Assembly: GCA_937864115.1 (NCBI GenBank)
Contig: CALMII010000058.1
Span: forward strand, 124,001-188,000
Direction of reading: 5' to 3'
Length of the DNA: 64,000 bases
Source of the DNA: an uncultured Steroidobacter sp.
GTDB taxonomy: Bacteria > Pseudomonadota > Gammaproteobacteria > Steroidobacterales > Steroidobacteraceae
Shown here in pieces: positions 26,025 to 36,486 of this stretch (position 1 is its first letter; each line of letters opens with the position of its first letter). The notes below the pieces were generated by a model. It had not been told where the DNA came from, ran no database searches, and was given only the letters and a program-made list of their open reading frames with translations. The position numbers and the translations under genes are program-made.

Positions 26025-26561
26025 ATGAACACGCCCGACGACCCCGACAAGGATCTCTTTCGCGAAGCGATGCGCGAGGTGAAGCCCTTGCCGCCCGGCA
26101 ACGAGGCGCCGCAGGCGCCGAAGCCCGTTGCGCAGGCACGCTTCACGCGCCTGGACGAACGCGAAGTGTTGAGGGAAAGCCTGCTGCCGCCGGCGGACGA
26201 CCTGCTGCTGAGCACGGGCGATGAATTGCTGTTCCGGCGTCCGCACGTGCCCGAGGACGTTCTCATCAGACTGCGGCGCGGCCACTACGCGGTCGATGCC
26301 GAAATTGATCTGCATGGACTCAGCGGCGCGCAGGCGAAGGAAGTCTTGCGCGAGTTCGTTACCGACGCCGTCCAGCGCGAACTCAAATGCATCCGGATCG
26401 TGCACGGCAAGGGTCGCCGCTCCGGCCCGCGCGGCCCCGTGCTCAAGAACATCGTCAATCGCTGGCTGCAGCACATTGATCCGGTGCTGGCCTTCGCGTC
26501 GGCACGCGCGGTCGACGGCGGCAGCGGCGCGGTGTATGTGCTGCTGAAGAGCAGACGCTAA
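26025..26561 (+). CDS. smrB: Smr-domain endonuclease SmrB
   Basis: Smr-domain protein resembling E. coli SmrB, which cleaves mRNA at collided ribosomes. An N-terminal helical extension (PDDPDKDLFREAM) precedes the Smr domain with EIDLHGLSGAQAKEVLREF and the catalytic-type motif IVHGKGRRSG. Length is 178 residues from the ATG at 26025; an in-frame ATG at 26004 would add 7 residues. Symbol by similarity to YfcN/SmrB. Confidence 0.85.
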   Translation: MNTPDDPDKDLFREAMREVKPLPPGNEAPQAPKPVAQARFTRLDEREVLRESLLPPADDLLLSTGDELLFRRPHVPEDVLIRLRRGHYAVDAEIDLHGLSGAQAKEVLREFVTDAVQRELKCIRIVHGKGRRSGPRGPVLKNIVNRWLQHIDPVLAFASARAVDGGSGAVYVLLKSRR

Positions 26562-26584
26562 GGGCGTCGCTGCCTCTTCATCTT

Positions 26585-26641
26585 CTGTAGGTCAGGCTTC
26601 AGCCTGACAGTGCTCAGGCCGGCTGAAGCCGGCCCCACAGG
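26585..26641. repeat. REP-like compound element, copy 5
   Basis: GTAGGTCAGGCTTCAGCCTGAC followed by an inverted GGCCGGCTGAAGCCGGCCCC palindrome, between the convergent smrB and truD genes (23 and 9 bases from their stops). Confidence 0.88.
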
Positions 26642-26650
26642 AAGAACTGT

Positions 26651-27700
26651 TCACTCTTCGTCCGACTCCAGCAGTGCCTGAGCGAAGGCGTCCTGCAGCA
26701 GTTCATGCAGCACTGCAGTGGCGAAGGCACCCCGAGGCAGACGGAATTTCAATCGCAGTCCCTCCGCCTCCAGCGCCCAGCTCAGCTCGCTGACACGCAG
26801 GCGCAGGGAGCGCCGTTCCTGATCCATATCAATCGTGGCGAGGCCGTTGCTCAGCACCGCGTCGTGCTGCGCGACCTCGCGCTCCAACGCCGCGACTTCT
26901 GCCTGCGAAGCCAGCTCTCCCCTGCCCCACAAGGGACCAGTGGGATGAATGTCCTGAATGCGGCAGCGCTCGGTCAACGTGTCATCGAGCGCATCGACCT
27001 TGAACACGCTGTTGGTGCCGTCGAGATTCGCGACGTCGCCGGATTGCAGTCGATTCCAGGTCCCGGCTGCGACGCGCGCAGTCAGTACATCGTTGAAGAG
27101 GGCGGAGCGTGCGGCGGAGAGTGCGAAGCCGCGTTCGAAGCGATCGTTGAGTTCGATTTCGCCGCCCAGCCAGCGGCGCGCGCGAGCGAGATTGGCGCCA
27201 TCGATGCCGAAGCGCTGCGGACCGAAGTAGTTCGGCACGCCCTCGGCGCCGATGCGGGCTAGCAGATCGCCAACGGCGGCGGTGTCGCCGACCAGATCGC
27301 GAACGAGAAGGTCGAACTCGTTGCCGCGCAAAGCGCCGCGCTTCAGCTTGCGGCGGTGCCGCTCGGCGCGGATCACTTCGAAGCCTTCGCCGGTGACGCC
27401 GGACCAGTCCTGCATCGCCGAACGCACCGGCAGCGTGAACGCCTGCTCCGTGACGGCATGACGATCCTTGAGACCCGCAAAGCCCACATCGCGCGGATGA
27501 ATCTGCGCCAGCCTGCCGAGCTGCTTCGCCACCCAGTGGGTATTCGCGCCGCGCTTGCGCACCGTCAGCAGCCAGTGATCGCCCTCGCCGTCGGCGGCGA
27601 AGCCCAGCCACTCGCGAACGACGAAGTCTTCCGGCTCGACGCGCAGACGACCGCGGACCGGCGGCACGCCGTGAGCACAGGGCAGTTGCAGGAGGTCCAT
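26651..27700 (-). CDS. truD: tRNA pseudouridine(13) synthase TruD
   Basis: Makes pseudouridine at position 13 of tRNA-Glu. The catalytic aspartate lies in VGFAGLKDRHAVTEQ, and the NYFGPQRFGIDGANLARAR segment is the other conserved block. Length is 349 residues from MDLLQLPCAHG, the usual size. The ATG shares one base with the ispF stop (TGATG). Part of ftsB-ispD-ispF-truD. Confidence 0.97.
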   Translation of the reverse strand: MDLLQLPCAHGVPPVRGRLRVEPEDFVVREWLGFAADGEGDHWLLTVRKRGANTHWVAKQLGRLAQIHPRDVGFAGLKDRHAVTEQAFTLPVRSAMQDWSGVTGEGFEVIRAERHRRKLKRGALRGNEFDLLVRDLVGDTAAVGDLLARIGAEGVPNYFGPQRFGIDGANLARARRWLGGEIELNDRFERGFALSAARSALFNDVLTARVAAGTWNRLQSGDVANLDGTNSVFKVDALDDTLTERCRIQDIHPTGPLWGRGELASQAEVAALEREVAQHDAVLSNGLATIDMDQERRSLRLRVSELSWALEAEGLRLKFRLPRGAFATAVLHELLQDAFAQALLESDEE

Positions 27701-28185
27701 CAGGTTTGCTCGATCAGGGCGATTGCCTGGCATGCAATGCCTTCACGGCGTCCGACGAAGCCGAGCGTCTCCGTCGTGGTCGCCTTGATGTTGACGCGAT
27801 CGGCTGCGAGGCCCAGGTCTGCACCGATGTTGGCGCGCATGGCTTCGCGATGCTTGCCGAGCCGCGGCGCTTCAGCGAGCACGGTGACATCGACATTGAC
27901 GATCGCAAATCCCCGCTGCTGCAGCAGCGCGCGCGCATGCCGCAGGAACTGGCGACTGTCGGCGCCGCGCCATTGCGGATCGGAATCGGGAAAGTGGATG
28001 CCGATATCGCCCAACCCCGCGGCGCCCAGCAAGGCATCGACCAGCGCGTGCAGCACGACGTCGCCATCGGAATGGGCCTTGATGCCCTGCGCATGCGGAA
28101 TCCGCACACCGCCGAGCGTGACATGGTCGCCCGCCTCGAAGGCATGCACGTCGAAGCCCTGGCCGATGCGTAGTGCAGTGGTCAT
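27700..28185 (-). CDS. ispF: 2-C-methyl-D-erythritol 2,4-cyclodiphosphate synthase
   Basis: MEP-pathway enzyme forming the cyclodiphosphate from CDP-ME 2-phosphate. Metal ligands appear in GQGFDVHAF and HSDGDVVLHALVDALLGA. Length 161 residues is standard. It overlaps the ispD stop by 4 bases and the truD start by 1 base. Confidence 0.98.
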   Translation of the reverse strand: MTTALRIGQGFDVHAFEAGDHVTLGGVRIPHAQGIKAHSDGDVVLHALVDALLGAAGLGDIGIHFPDSDPQWRGADSRQFLRHARALLQQRGFAIVNVDVTVLAEAPRLGKHREAMRANIGADLGLAADRVNIKATTTETLGFVGRREGIACQAIALIEQT

Positions 28186-28892
28186 GAAAGCGTGGTTCCC
28201 CGTTCCGCGAGAAAGCGCTCGGCGCGGCGCAGATCCTCGGCGAGCGTGATCTTGAGATTGTCAGGGCTGCCGGGCACGACGCGCGGCTGCAGGCCCAGCC
28301 CTTCGATCGCCTGCGCTTCGTCGGTCACGACGAGACCCCGGGCGCGCGCCTCGCGCAGCGCCCTGTCGAGAAGACCGAAGCGAAACATCTGCGGCGTCAA
28401 TGCGCGCCACAGACCCTCGCGATCGACCGTCTGCGCCACGCGGCCAGTGGCATCGGCGCGCTTCAGCGTATCCACGACCGGCGCAGCGAGCAGACCGCCG
28501 ACGGGATCGCTTTCCAGCGTGCGCAGCAACAGATCGACTTCCTCCGCGCTCAGACAGGGTCTCGCGGCGTCATGCACCAGCACCCAGGCCGCCTCGTCGA
28601 GCTGCAATGCACCCAGTCCCGCGTGAACGGAATCCGCACGCTCGGCGCCGCCGACGACGGAACGAACGCGCGGGTCGCGGGACACGTCGAGCTTCGCCCA
28701 TTCCTGATCGTCGGCGCCAATCGCCACCACGACTCCCGCGCATTCCGGCCTCGCCAGCAGTGGCGCAAGCGACCATTCGATCACCGCCCTGCCCGCAAGT
28801 CGCAGGTACTGCTTTGGCACAGTCGAATCGCCCATGCGCCGCGAGCGACCTGCCGCGGGAACGACGGCCCAGAACTTGAGAGATGAAGGCAT
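28182..28892 (-). CDS. ispD: 2-C-methyl-D-erythritol 4-phosphate cytidylyltransferase
   Basis: Couples CTP to MEP in isoprenoid synthesis. The nucleotide-binding motif VVPAAGRSRRMG and PKQYLRLAG are present, with VHDAARPCL further in. The start MPSSLKFWAVVPAAG (28892) gives 236 residues; an in-frame start 12 codons upstream is unconserved. CTP is supplied by PyrG, encoded upstream in the same cluster. Confidence 0.97.
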   Translation of the reverse strand: MPSSLKFWAVVPAAGRSRRMGDSTVPKQYLRLAGRAVIEWSLAPLLARPECAGVVVAIGADDQEWAKLDVSRDPRVRSVVGGAERADSVHAGLGALQLDEAAWVLVHDAARPCLSAEEVDLLLRTLESDPVGGLLAAPVVDTLKRADATGRVAQTVDREGLWRALTPQMFRFGLLDRALREARARGLVVTDEAQAIEGLGLQPRVVPGSPDNLKITLAEDLRRAERFLAERGTTLS

Positions 28893-28909
28893 CGGAAGAG
28901 AGAAATCAG

Positions 28910-29024
28910 AGGCCGCAAAGGACCGCAAAAAAGAAACCCGTTCTGGAAGACATGAAGATCATTGACCCGCAATTTCTTTTATGCCCCGCGGGATTCCCTT
29001 ACGGTCACGGTCTTTTGCGGCTCC
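28910..29024. repeat. GCCGCAAAA-type inverted repeat, copy 2 (ftsB-ispD gap)
   Basis: Left arm GGCCGCAAAGGACCGCAAAA and right arm GGTCTTTTGCGGC are separated by ~80 bases. Just inside the right arm is the module read on the minus strand as TGACCGTAAGGGAATCCCGC, the same type as in REP copies 1 and 4. The right end lies 7 bases downstream of the ftsB stop. Confidence 0.8.
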
Positions 29025-29031
29025 ACCCTCT

Positions 29032-29337
29032 TCATTCCTGCTTCTGCGCCGCCGGAACCGCCTCGCGCGGCGTCACGACCTGATAGAAGGTCTCGCGCTG
29101 GCCGACCATCCCCAGATCGGTGCGGGCACGCTCTTCGATCGCGACCGTGCCCTTCTTCAGATCCTGCACCTCCGCGGCCAGCGTGCGGTTGCGTTCGCGC
29201 AAGGTCGCATTCTCGACCTGCTGCTGCTCGATCTCCGCCCGCAACCGCGTCACTTCCCGCATGCCGCCGTCGCCCAGCCACAGGCGGTACTGCAGTACCA
29301 CCAGCAGGGCGAGCAATCCGACGGCCAGGAACTTCAT
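29032..29337 (-). CDS. ftsB: Cell division protein FtsB
   Basis: Bitopic divisome protein that forms the FtsQBL complex. One N-terminal membrane helix (KFLAVGLLALLVVLQYRLW, ~2-20) is followed by a coiled coil (~30-70, with EIEQQQVENATLRERNRTL). The conserved YRLW-G box after the helix supports FtsB. Length is 101 residues. It lies 12 bases after eno. Confidence 0.95.
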   Translation of the reverse strand: MKFLAVGLLALLVVLQYRLWLGDGGMREVTRLRAEIEQQQVENATLRERNRTLAAEVQDLKKGTVAIEERARTDLGMVGQRETFYQVVTPREAVPAAQKQE

Positions 29338-29349
29338 GCAGCCAGCTTC

Positions 29350-30648
<1,299 letters not shown>

Positions 30649-30755
30649 AACAGGCTTTCCTCGAACGGGGTTGATTTGACTGTCTTGTCGAAGGACGACT
30701 TGAAGATGAAGGGCTGGTCGGGACCGACGGTGAAGTTGAGGAGACGCATGGGATT

Positions 30756-30832
30756 CTGGCGGCTGGCTACTGGCGGCTGGCCAGACATGCATCGAAGCTC
30801 AGTTCTGGCCAGCCACCAGTAGCCAGTAGCTG
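30756..30832. repeat. Heptamer inverted-repeat element (GGCTGGCTACTGGC type), pyrG-eno gap
   Basis: Left arm GGCGGCTGGCTACTGGCGGC and CTGGCCAGA, right arm TCTGGCCAGCCACCAGTAGC and CAGTAGC, giving an imperfect hairpin with a ~25-base loop. The right end is 1 base from the pyrG stop (30834). Related in architecture to 13276-13363 and in sequence to 53607-53697. Confidence 0.82.
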
Positions 30833-30833
30833 A

Positions 30834-32480
30834 TCACCCATTCGCCGCCGCCGGCATCTGCCCCTGGCGATACGCGCGCGCCGCCTTGATGAAGCCGGTG
30901 AACAGCGGATGGCCGTCGCGCGGCGTCGAGCGGAATTCCGGATGGAACTGGCTGGCCACGAAGAACGGATGCGCCGGCAGTTCGATCATTTCGACGAGAC
31001 CGTCGCGTGAGAAGCCCGAGAAACGCAGGCCCGCGTTCATGAGTTTCTGGAGGTAGCGGTTGTTGAACTCGTAGCGATGGCGATGGCGTTCGGCGATCAC
31101 GTCCGAGCCGTAGATCTGGTGAGCACGCGAGCCGTGCGACAGGCGCACTTCCTGCGCGCCCAGACGCATCGTGCCGCCCATGTCGGATTTCTCGCTGCGC
31201 TGTTCCGTGGTGCCCTTCTGGTCCGCCCACTCGCTGATGAGCGCAATGACCGGATGCGGCGCACTGCGGTTGAACTCAGTGGAATGCGCGCCTTCGAGCC
31301 CTGCGACGTCACGTGCGTACTCGATGATCGCGAGCTGCATGCCGAGGCAGATGCCGAGGTACGGAATCTGGCGTTCGCGCGCAAAGCGGATCGCCTGGAT
31401 CTTGCCCTCGATACCGCGCTCGCCGAAGCCGCCCGGCACCAGGATCGCATCGACGCCTTCGAGACAGCCCGTGCCGTGCTTCTCGACGTCGGTCGCCTCG
31501 ATGAACTGGATGTTCACGCGCGTGCGCGTGCCGAGGCCGGCGTGCGTCAGCGCCTCGCTCAGGGAGATGTAGGCATCGCGCAGGTTCACGTACTTGCCGA
31601 CCATCGCAATGGTCACGGTGGTATCCGGATTCGTCTTGGCCGTGACGACGCGGCGCCACTCACTCAGGTCCGCCGGCTTCACTTCGAGGCGCAGCTTGTC
31701 GACGACGATCTCGTCCAGCTTCTCCTCGTGCAGCAGCATCGGAATCTTGTAGATGTCGTCGGCATCGACGGCCGAGATGACGGCGCGCTCTTCGACATTC
31801 GTGAACAGCGCGATCTTGCGGCGCTGCTCATCGGGAATCGCATTCTGCGAACGGCACAGCAGCACGTCCGGCTGGATACCGATCGAACGCAGTTCCTTGA
31901 CCGAATGCTGCGTCGGCTTGGTCTTGATCTCGCCGGAACTTGGAATGTACGGCACCAGCGTCAGGTGCATGTACAGCACGTTGTTGCGACCGAGTTCGAC
32001 GCCGAGCTGGCGGATCGCCTCGAGGAACGGCAGCGATTCGATGTCGCCGACCGTACCGCCGATCTCGACCATGCAGACATCGGCATCGCCGGCGCCGAGA
32101 CGGATGCAATGCTTGATTTCGTCGGTGATGTGCGGGATCACCTGCACGGTCGCGCCGAGATAGTCGCCGCGACGTTCCTTCGCGATGACGCGTTCGTAGA
32201 TGCGGCCCGTCGTGAAGTTGCTGTTGCGCGAGGTGGTCGTACGTACGAAGCGTTCGTAGTGGCCGAGATCCAGGTCGGTCTCGGTGCCGTCGTTGGTGAC
32301 GAACACTTCGCCGTGCTGGAACGGACTCATGGTGCCCGGATCGACGTTGATGTACGGATCCAGCTTCACCATGCTGATCTTGAGGCCGCGGGCTTCGAGA
32401 ATCGCGCCCAATGAGGCGGCGGCGATGCCTTTTCCGAGTGAGGAAACGACACCGCCAGTCACACAGATATAACGAGTCAT
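30834..32480 (-). CDS. pyrG: CTP synthase
   Basis: Aminates UTP to CTP. The N-terminal synthetase domain begins MTRYICVTGGVVSSLGKG (~1-265); the C-terminal glutaminase has LGICLGMQLAIIEYARDVAG with the nucleophilic cysteine and a final HPEF segment (SQFHPEFRS). Length is 548 residues. The 157 bases to tilS hold a T-rich run but no clear promoter could be fixed. Confidence 0.99.
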   Translation of the reverse strand: MTRYICVTGGVVSSLGKGIAAASLGAILEARGLKISMVKLDPYINVDPGTMSPFQHGEVFVTNDGTETDLDLGHYERFVRTTTSRNSNFTTGRIYERVIAKERRGDYLGATVQVIPHITDEIKHCIRLGAGDADVCMVEIGGTVGDIESLPFLEAIRQLGVELGRNNVLYMHLTLVPYIPSSGEIKTKPTQHSVKELRSIGIQPDVLLCRSQNAIPDEQRRKIALFTNVEERAVISAVDADDIYKIPMLLHEEKLDEIVVDKLRLEVKPADLSEWRRVVTAKTNPDTTVTIAMVGKYVNLRDAYISLSEALTHAGLGTRTRVNIQFIEATDVEKHGTGCLEGVDAILVPGGFGERGIEGKIQAIRFARERQIPYLGICLGMQLAIIEYARDVAGLEGAHSTEFNRSAPHPVIALISEWADQKGTTEQRSEKSDMGGTMRLGAQEVRLSHGSRAHQIYGSDVIAERHRHRYEFNNRYLQKLMNAGLRFSGFSRDGLVEMIELPAHPFFVASQFHPEFRSTPRDGHPLFTGFIKAARAYRQGQMPAAANG

Positions 32481-32637
32481 CGGAGCACCGTCGATGAAGG
32501 AGGAGGAGCCAAAGGACGCTGCACTGAACGCACAGCACCTAACTCACGACGGGAGCGCAGTCTATCGGAATCGGGAGATCGACGAAAGCAGCAAAGCGAT
32601 GAGGTTGCGGCTTTCGCGTAATTTTTTTCGCGTCTCG

Positions 32638-34002
32638 TCAAGGCGCGGTCTGCCGCTGTGCCTGTATCCGAGGTTTACCCTGCCAGACGACCTGCACACC
32701 CTCCTCATCCGCGTCGGCCGCGAACTCGTCGGCCGTCCACAGATCGCCGACTGCGGCGAGTCGATCGTCGACCCACAGCAATGGCAGACGATTGCGCCAC
32801 CACGGCAGGATATCCGCGGCTTGCAGCAACTTCTTCAGATCGCGGCGATGCGGGTCGCCGGCCGGCTGCAGCACTTCGCCGCCCTGACGGAAGGCGACGC
32901 GCAAGGTGCGCGGCAACAGCGCACGCGCAAGTCCGGCGCCGTGGCCAGGCTGCACATGCAATGACCCTAGTTTGTCAGGAAGGACCAGCGGCCGGCTCCA
33001 TTCCCAGTCGAACGACACAGCCTCATGCGAACTGCCGCGGCGGACCCGATCGCCATAGAGCAGGCCGCGGAATCGCCGCACCTCGAATCCGTCCCACTCG
33101 ATCACCGGCAATCGATCCTCCTGCGCCGCGAGCATGTCGTGTTCCAGCGCGAGGAGCTTGCGCGTCGACGGCGCGCGGGCGCCGCGCAGCTTCGACCAGT
33201 AGCGCAGCAGATTGCGCCGGCGGGCATCGCTGAATCCGGCCAGGACATCGACCTTCAGGCACGGGCCTGTCGCGGCGGATGCCAGATCGGCAATGGCGAA
33301 TTCATCCAGCAGCGCCATCCCCTCACCCGCATGCCTGGCCGTACGCACGGCGGTGCGGACCGCCGATGGCCAGCGCGTCTGCAGCAGGGGCAGGATCTGA
33401 TGACGCAGGAAATTGCGATCGAAATGCGCGAGGTCGTTGGACGGATCGTCGATCCAGGCGAGCCCTTCGGCGCGCGCCCAGTCTTCCAGGTCCGGGCGCG
33501 TGAACTCGAGCAACGGACGCAGGTGCCAGCCCGGCGCGAACTCCCGGCACGCGGGCATGGCCGCAAGCCCCGGCAGACCGGCGCCGCGCAGCAGGGCCAG
33601 CATGAGGGTTTCGAACTGATCGTCGGCGTGATGCGCGGTGAGCAACGCATCCCCGGGCTGCAGGCATTCGCGCAACGCTGCATAGCGCGCATGGCGGGCC
33701 GCCGCTTCCAGGCCTTCATCGGCCGGCGATACCGCCACCTTTTTCGATGCGAAGTCGATCCCGAGACGTTGCGCCACGTTCTCGCAATGCACGGTCCAGC
33801 GCGCCGAATCGGCATGCAGCCCGTGATCGACATGGATTGCGCGCAAGCGATAGCCGGGGCGTGCGGCGCAGGCGCGCTGCAGCGCCGCGAGCAGGACGGT
33901 CGAATCGAGCCCGCCGCTGAATGCCACCCGGAGCGTGCCGCTGGCGCCGGCCGGCAGCGTCGAATGAATGCAATCCAGCAGTGCGGCGGGCGAGAAGATC
34001 AT
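32638..34002 (-). CDS. tilS: tRNA(Ile)-lysidine synthetase
   Basis: Converts the wobble cytidine of tRNA-Ile(CAU) to lysidine, changing both its codon and amino acid identity. The PP-loop ATPase motif VAFSGGLDSTVLLAAL (~residues 26-41) and HHADDQFETLMLALLRGAG are present, then TilS-specific C-terminal domains. Length is 454 residues. It follows accA after one REP element. Confidence 0.97.
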   Translation of the reverse strand: MIFSPAALLDCIHSTLPAGASGTLRVAFSGGLDSTVLLAALQRACAARPGYRLRAIHVDHGLHADSARWTVHCENVAQRLGIDFASKKVAVSPADEGLEAAARHARYAALRECLQPGDALLTAHHADDQFETLMLALLRGAGLPGLAAMPACREFAPGWHLRPLLEFTRPDLEDWARAEGLAWIDDPSNDLAHFDRNFLRHQILPLLQTRWPSAVRTAVRTARHAGEGMALLDEFAIADLASAATGPCLKVDVLAGFSDARRRNLLRYWSKLRGARAPSTRKLLALEHDMLAAQEDRLPVIEWDGFEVRRFRGLLYGDRVRRGSSHEAVSFDWEWSRPLVLPDKLGSLHVQPGHGAGLARALLPRTLRVAFRQGGEVLQPAGDPHRRDLKKLLQAADILPWWRNRLPLLWVDDRLAAVGDLWTADEFAADADEEGVQVVWQGKPRIQAQRQTAP

Positions 34003-34035
34003 GGGTGCGCAGCAGTTTGCAGCAGCGGCCTCTGA

Positions 34036-34107
34036 CTGTAGGTCAGGCTTCAGCCTGACAGTTCCTGCGCCGGCCTTTTCGGAGTCAGGCTGAAGCCTGA
34101 CCTACAA
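34036..34107. repeat. REP-like compound element, copy 6
   Basis: GTAGGTCAGGCTTCAGCCTGAC, then an unpaired GCGCCGGCC fragment, then an inverted GTCAGGCTGAAGCCTGACCT palindrome ending in CTAC. The inverted copy can pair with the first. It ends 1 base before the accA stop. Confidence 0.87.
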
Positions 34108-34108
34108 A

Positions 34109-35071
34109 TCAGCTTTCGCTGAATACGCCGTAGCTGCGCAGCCGCTTGTCGCGCGTGGCGAGGAGTTCATCTGTCGACAGCGCTTCGAGTTCGCCGAGAT
34201 GACGCAACAGCGCCTCCTTGAGGCTGTCGGCCATGGCCTGCGGATCGCGATGCGCGCCGCCGAGCGGTTCCTTGATCACCTCATCCACGACGCCGCCGAG
34301 CTTGGCGATGCGCTCGGCGCTGACGCCCATCGCTTCGGCCGCGAGATCCTTCTTGTCGGCGCTGCGCCAGAGAATGCCCGCGCAGCCTTCGGGAGAAATG
34401 ACCGAATAGATGCTGTACTGAAGCATCAGCAACCGGTCGCACACGCCGATGGCCAGTGCGCCGCCCGAACCGCCCTCGCCGATCACGACGCTGACGATCG
34501 GCACGCGCAGCGCCGACATCTCGAACAGGTTGCGCGCGATCGCCTCGCTCTGGCCGCGCTCTTCGGCGCCGACGCCGGGGTAGGCGCCGGAGGTATCGAT
34601 GAGCGTGATCAGCGGCATGTTGAAGCGCTCGGCCATGTGCATCAGGCGCAGCGCCTTGCGATAGCCCTCGGGCTTGGGCATGCCGTAATTGCGGCGCACC
34701 CGTTCCTTGGTATCGCGGCCCTTCTGCTGGCCGATCACCATGACGGGACGACCGTCGAGCCGAGCCGGACCGCCGACGATGGCGTGATCGTCCGCATACA
34801 TGCGGTCGCCGTGCAGTTCCTGGAAGTCGGTGAGAATCGTGTTGATGTAGTCCAGCGTGTACGGGCGCTGCGGATGGCGGGCGAGCTGGGCGATCTGCCA
34901 CTGGGTCAGGTTCGAGAAAATGCTCGTGGTGAGGGCGCGGCTCTTGGCCCGCAGGCGCGCGATTTCCTCGCCGATGTTCACTTCGGCGTCGTTCGAGACG
35001 AACTTCAGCTCGTCGATCTTGGCCTCGAGCTCGGCGATCGGCTGCTCGAAATCCAGAAAATTCATTGCCAT
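34109..35071 (-). CDS. accA: Acetyl-CoA carboxylase carboxyltransferase subunit alpha
   Basis: Half of the carboxyltransferase that makes malonyl-CoA for fatty acid synthesis. The family start NFLDFEQPIAELEAKIDEL and the core LIDTSGAYPGVGAEERGQ, then GEGGSGGALAIGV, are intact. Length is 320 residues. In E. coli accA follows dnaE directly; here dnaE is 13 kb away (48253-51762). Confidence 0.98.
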   Translation of the reverse strand: MAMNFLDFEQPIAELEAKIDELKFVSNDAEVNIGEEIARLRAKSRALTTSIFSNLTQWQIAQLARHPQRPYTLDYINTILTDFQELHGDRMYADDHAIVGGPARLDGRPVMVIGQQKGRDTKERVRRNYGMPKPEGYRKALRLMHMAERFNMPLITLIDTSGAYPGVGAEERGQSEAIARNLFEMSALRVPIVSVVIGEGGSGGALAIGVCDRLLMLQYSIYSVISPEGCAGILWRSADKKDLAAEAMGVSAERIAKLGGVVDEVIKEPLGGAHRDPQAMADSLKEALLRHLGELEALSTDELLATRDKRLRSYGVFSES

Positions 35072-35153
35072 ACGGCGGTGATCCCTGCGAAAACAGCGCG
35101 GAACATAGCGGGAGATTGCCCGGCTGGCAAACGGCGCGCGGTCCCCTGCAAGG

Positions 35154-35184
35154 AGAGCCGCAAAAGACCGCCATAAAAGAATGG
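35154..35184. repeat. GCCGCAAAA-type repeat, half copy 3
   Basis: Left arm only: GAGCCGCAAAAGACCGCCAT followed by AAAAGAATGGC, upstream of accA. No clear right arm follows, so this looks like a decayed or truncated element. Confidence 0.6.
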
Positions 35185-35227
35185 CAACCGAGGCTTCTTC
35201 CGATCACCCCCTCTTGAGGCACTGCAT

Positions 35228-35282
35228 CTGTAGGTCAGGCTTCAGCCTGACATTCCCAGGCCGGCTCAAGCCGGCCCCACAG
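35228..35282. repeat. REP-like compound element, copy 7
   Basis: GTAGGTCAGGCTTCAGCCTGAC followed by an inverted GGCCGGCTCAAGCCGGCCCC palindrome. It ends 19 bases downstream of the ParB-like gene stop. Confidence 0.87.
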
Positions 35283-35301
35283 GAGGAAAGAAGAAAGCTG
35301 C

Positions 35302-36288
35302 CTACTCCGAATCCGGCGCTCCGCCGCTTCTCGCCAGATCCTGCTGCCTGATCTTGTCGACATTGAACCGCGCCGCGCGCTCGCGCATGGTCCTGAGCAC
35401 CTCGGCAAGCGGCGGCGGTTCGTCCTTGATCCAGCGCAACGGATTGATGCGGGCCACCACGAAGGCCCGCAGGTACGGACTCACCAGGCCGCGCTCCTTC
35501 AACTTGTCGACCGCTTCGGTCACCAGCGTATCGAGTTCGAACAGCTTCTCGGCGGCCGACTCATGTGCGCCGATCGCCTTGCGCAGCGGCTCCGCTGAGA
35601 ATTCCATCAGCCGCCGCAGGATCGAGTGATACGCACCGCCCGCGAAGTTGCCCTTTCTTTCGTAGCACAGGCCGAGCGTCACCAGCGCCGGGTCTTCCAG
35701 ATAGAACGAGAAATCCTTTTCGGGCCGGCTCGCATCTTCCTCGATCAGTCCCTTGTAGATGCGGATCACTTCGAGCGCCCGCTCGCGCAGGTTGTGCGCC
35801 TTCTCGGTATTGAGCGCGAGGATCTGCCACGCGATCTCGCGCTTGGGCACCACCAGCGCAACGATGGATTTCGCGCCGAGACGCCGCAGCGCTTCGAGGC
35901 GGTGGCGTCCGTTCGGCGTCCAGAATCCTTTCTCCGGCGCCGTAATCGCGATCACCGGATCGAGGAACAGGCCGGTGCGGTCGATGACCTCGGACAGCTT
36001 CTTGTGATGCGCATCGGAAAGATCGCGCTGGAACGGGGTCGGATCGACGCTGTCGATCGGCAATGCAGCCAGCAGCAGCGGATTGCGGCCCAGCGGTTCG
36101 AAGTAGCGGCCGACGATGACGCCGCCTTCGCTCTCGATCCGCTGTGCTGCCTCGCTCGCTTCGGCGGGCAAGGTGTCGATCACGCAATCCTGCGGCTGGA
36201 TACCGCGGGTTCGCGGCGCCGCCTTTCTGGGAGTCTTGCGACGCGCGGGCGCGCGTTTCGCCTTGCTGGATGTCTTCTTTGCGGGCAT
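35302..36288 (-). CDS. Orphan ParB-like N-terminal domain protein
   Basis: 328-residue protein with a very basic N-terminal tail (SSKAKRAPARRKTPRKAAPR) and a ParB/Srx-type domain: PLLLAALPIDSVDPTPFQRD, then EVIDRTGLFLDPVIAI and TPNGRHRLEALRRLGAKSI, where GRHRLEA fits the ParB box II GERR-type motif. The rest is helical, without an obvious HTH. No ParA gene or parS site is nearby. AGGGAG upstream supports the start. It could be a ParB-fold nuclease or DNA-binding factor; the true partition ParB would be elsewhere. Confidence 0.75.
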   Translation of the reverse strand: MPAKKTSSKAKRAPARRKTPRKAAPRTRGIQPQDCVIDTLPAEASEAAQRIESEGGVIVGRYFEPLGRNPLLLAALPIDSVDPTPFQRDLSDAHHKKLSEVIDRTGLFLDPVIAITAPEKGFWTPNGRHRLEALRRLGAKSIVALVVPKREIAWQILALNTEKAHNLRERALEVIRIYKGLIEEDASRPEKDFSFYLEDPALVTLGLCYERKGNFAGGAYHSILRRLMEFSAEPLRKAIGAHESAAEKLFELDTLVTEAVDKLKERGLVSPYLRAFVVARINPLRWIKDEPPPLAEVLRTMRERAARFNVDKIRQQDLARSGGAPDSE

Positions 36289-36423
36289 GGAAAACTCCCT
36301 CGACGCTCCGGCCTGATCGAAGCCTAGCGGGCACGGCGCCGCAGGCATAGCGGTCAGTCACCATTGCGACCCGGCAGATGCTGTCGTAGACAGTTCGCCA
36401 GGAAGCTCGATCCGCACCGCGCC

Positions 36424-36448
36424 GGAACCCGCGCGGATGCCGAGCGTT
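36424..36448 (+). promoter_or_regulatory. ECF-type promoter-like motif upstream of the YqjD-like gene
   Basis: GGAAC (36424-36428) and CGTT (36445-36448) are 16 bases apart, like the GGAAC-N16-CGTT element used by some ECF sigma factors. The predicted start lies ~30 bases before the gene. Motif match only; chance occurrence in GC-rich DNA cannot be ruled out. Confidence 0.35.
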
Positions 36449-36486
36449 GCATCTGTAATTCCCGTCGCCTGCAAGGAGACTCCGCC

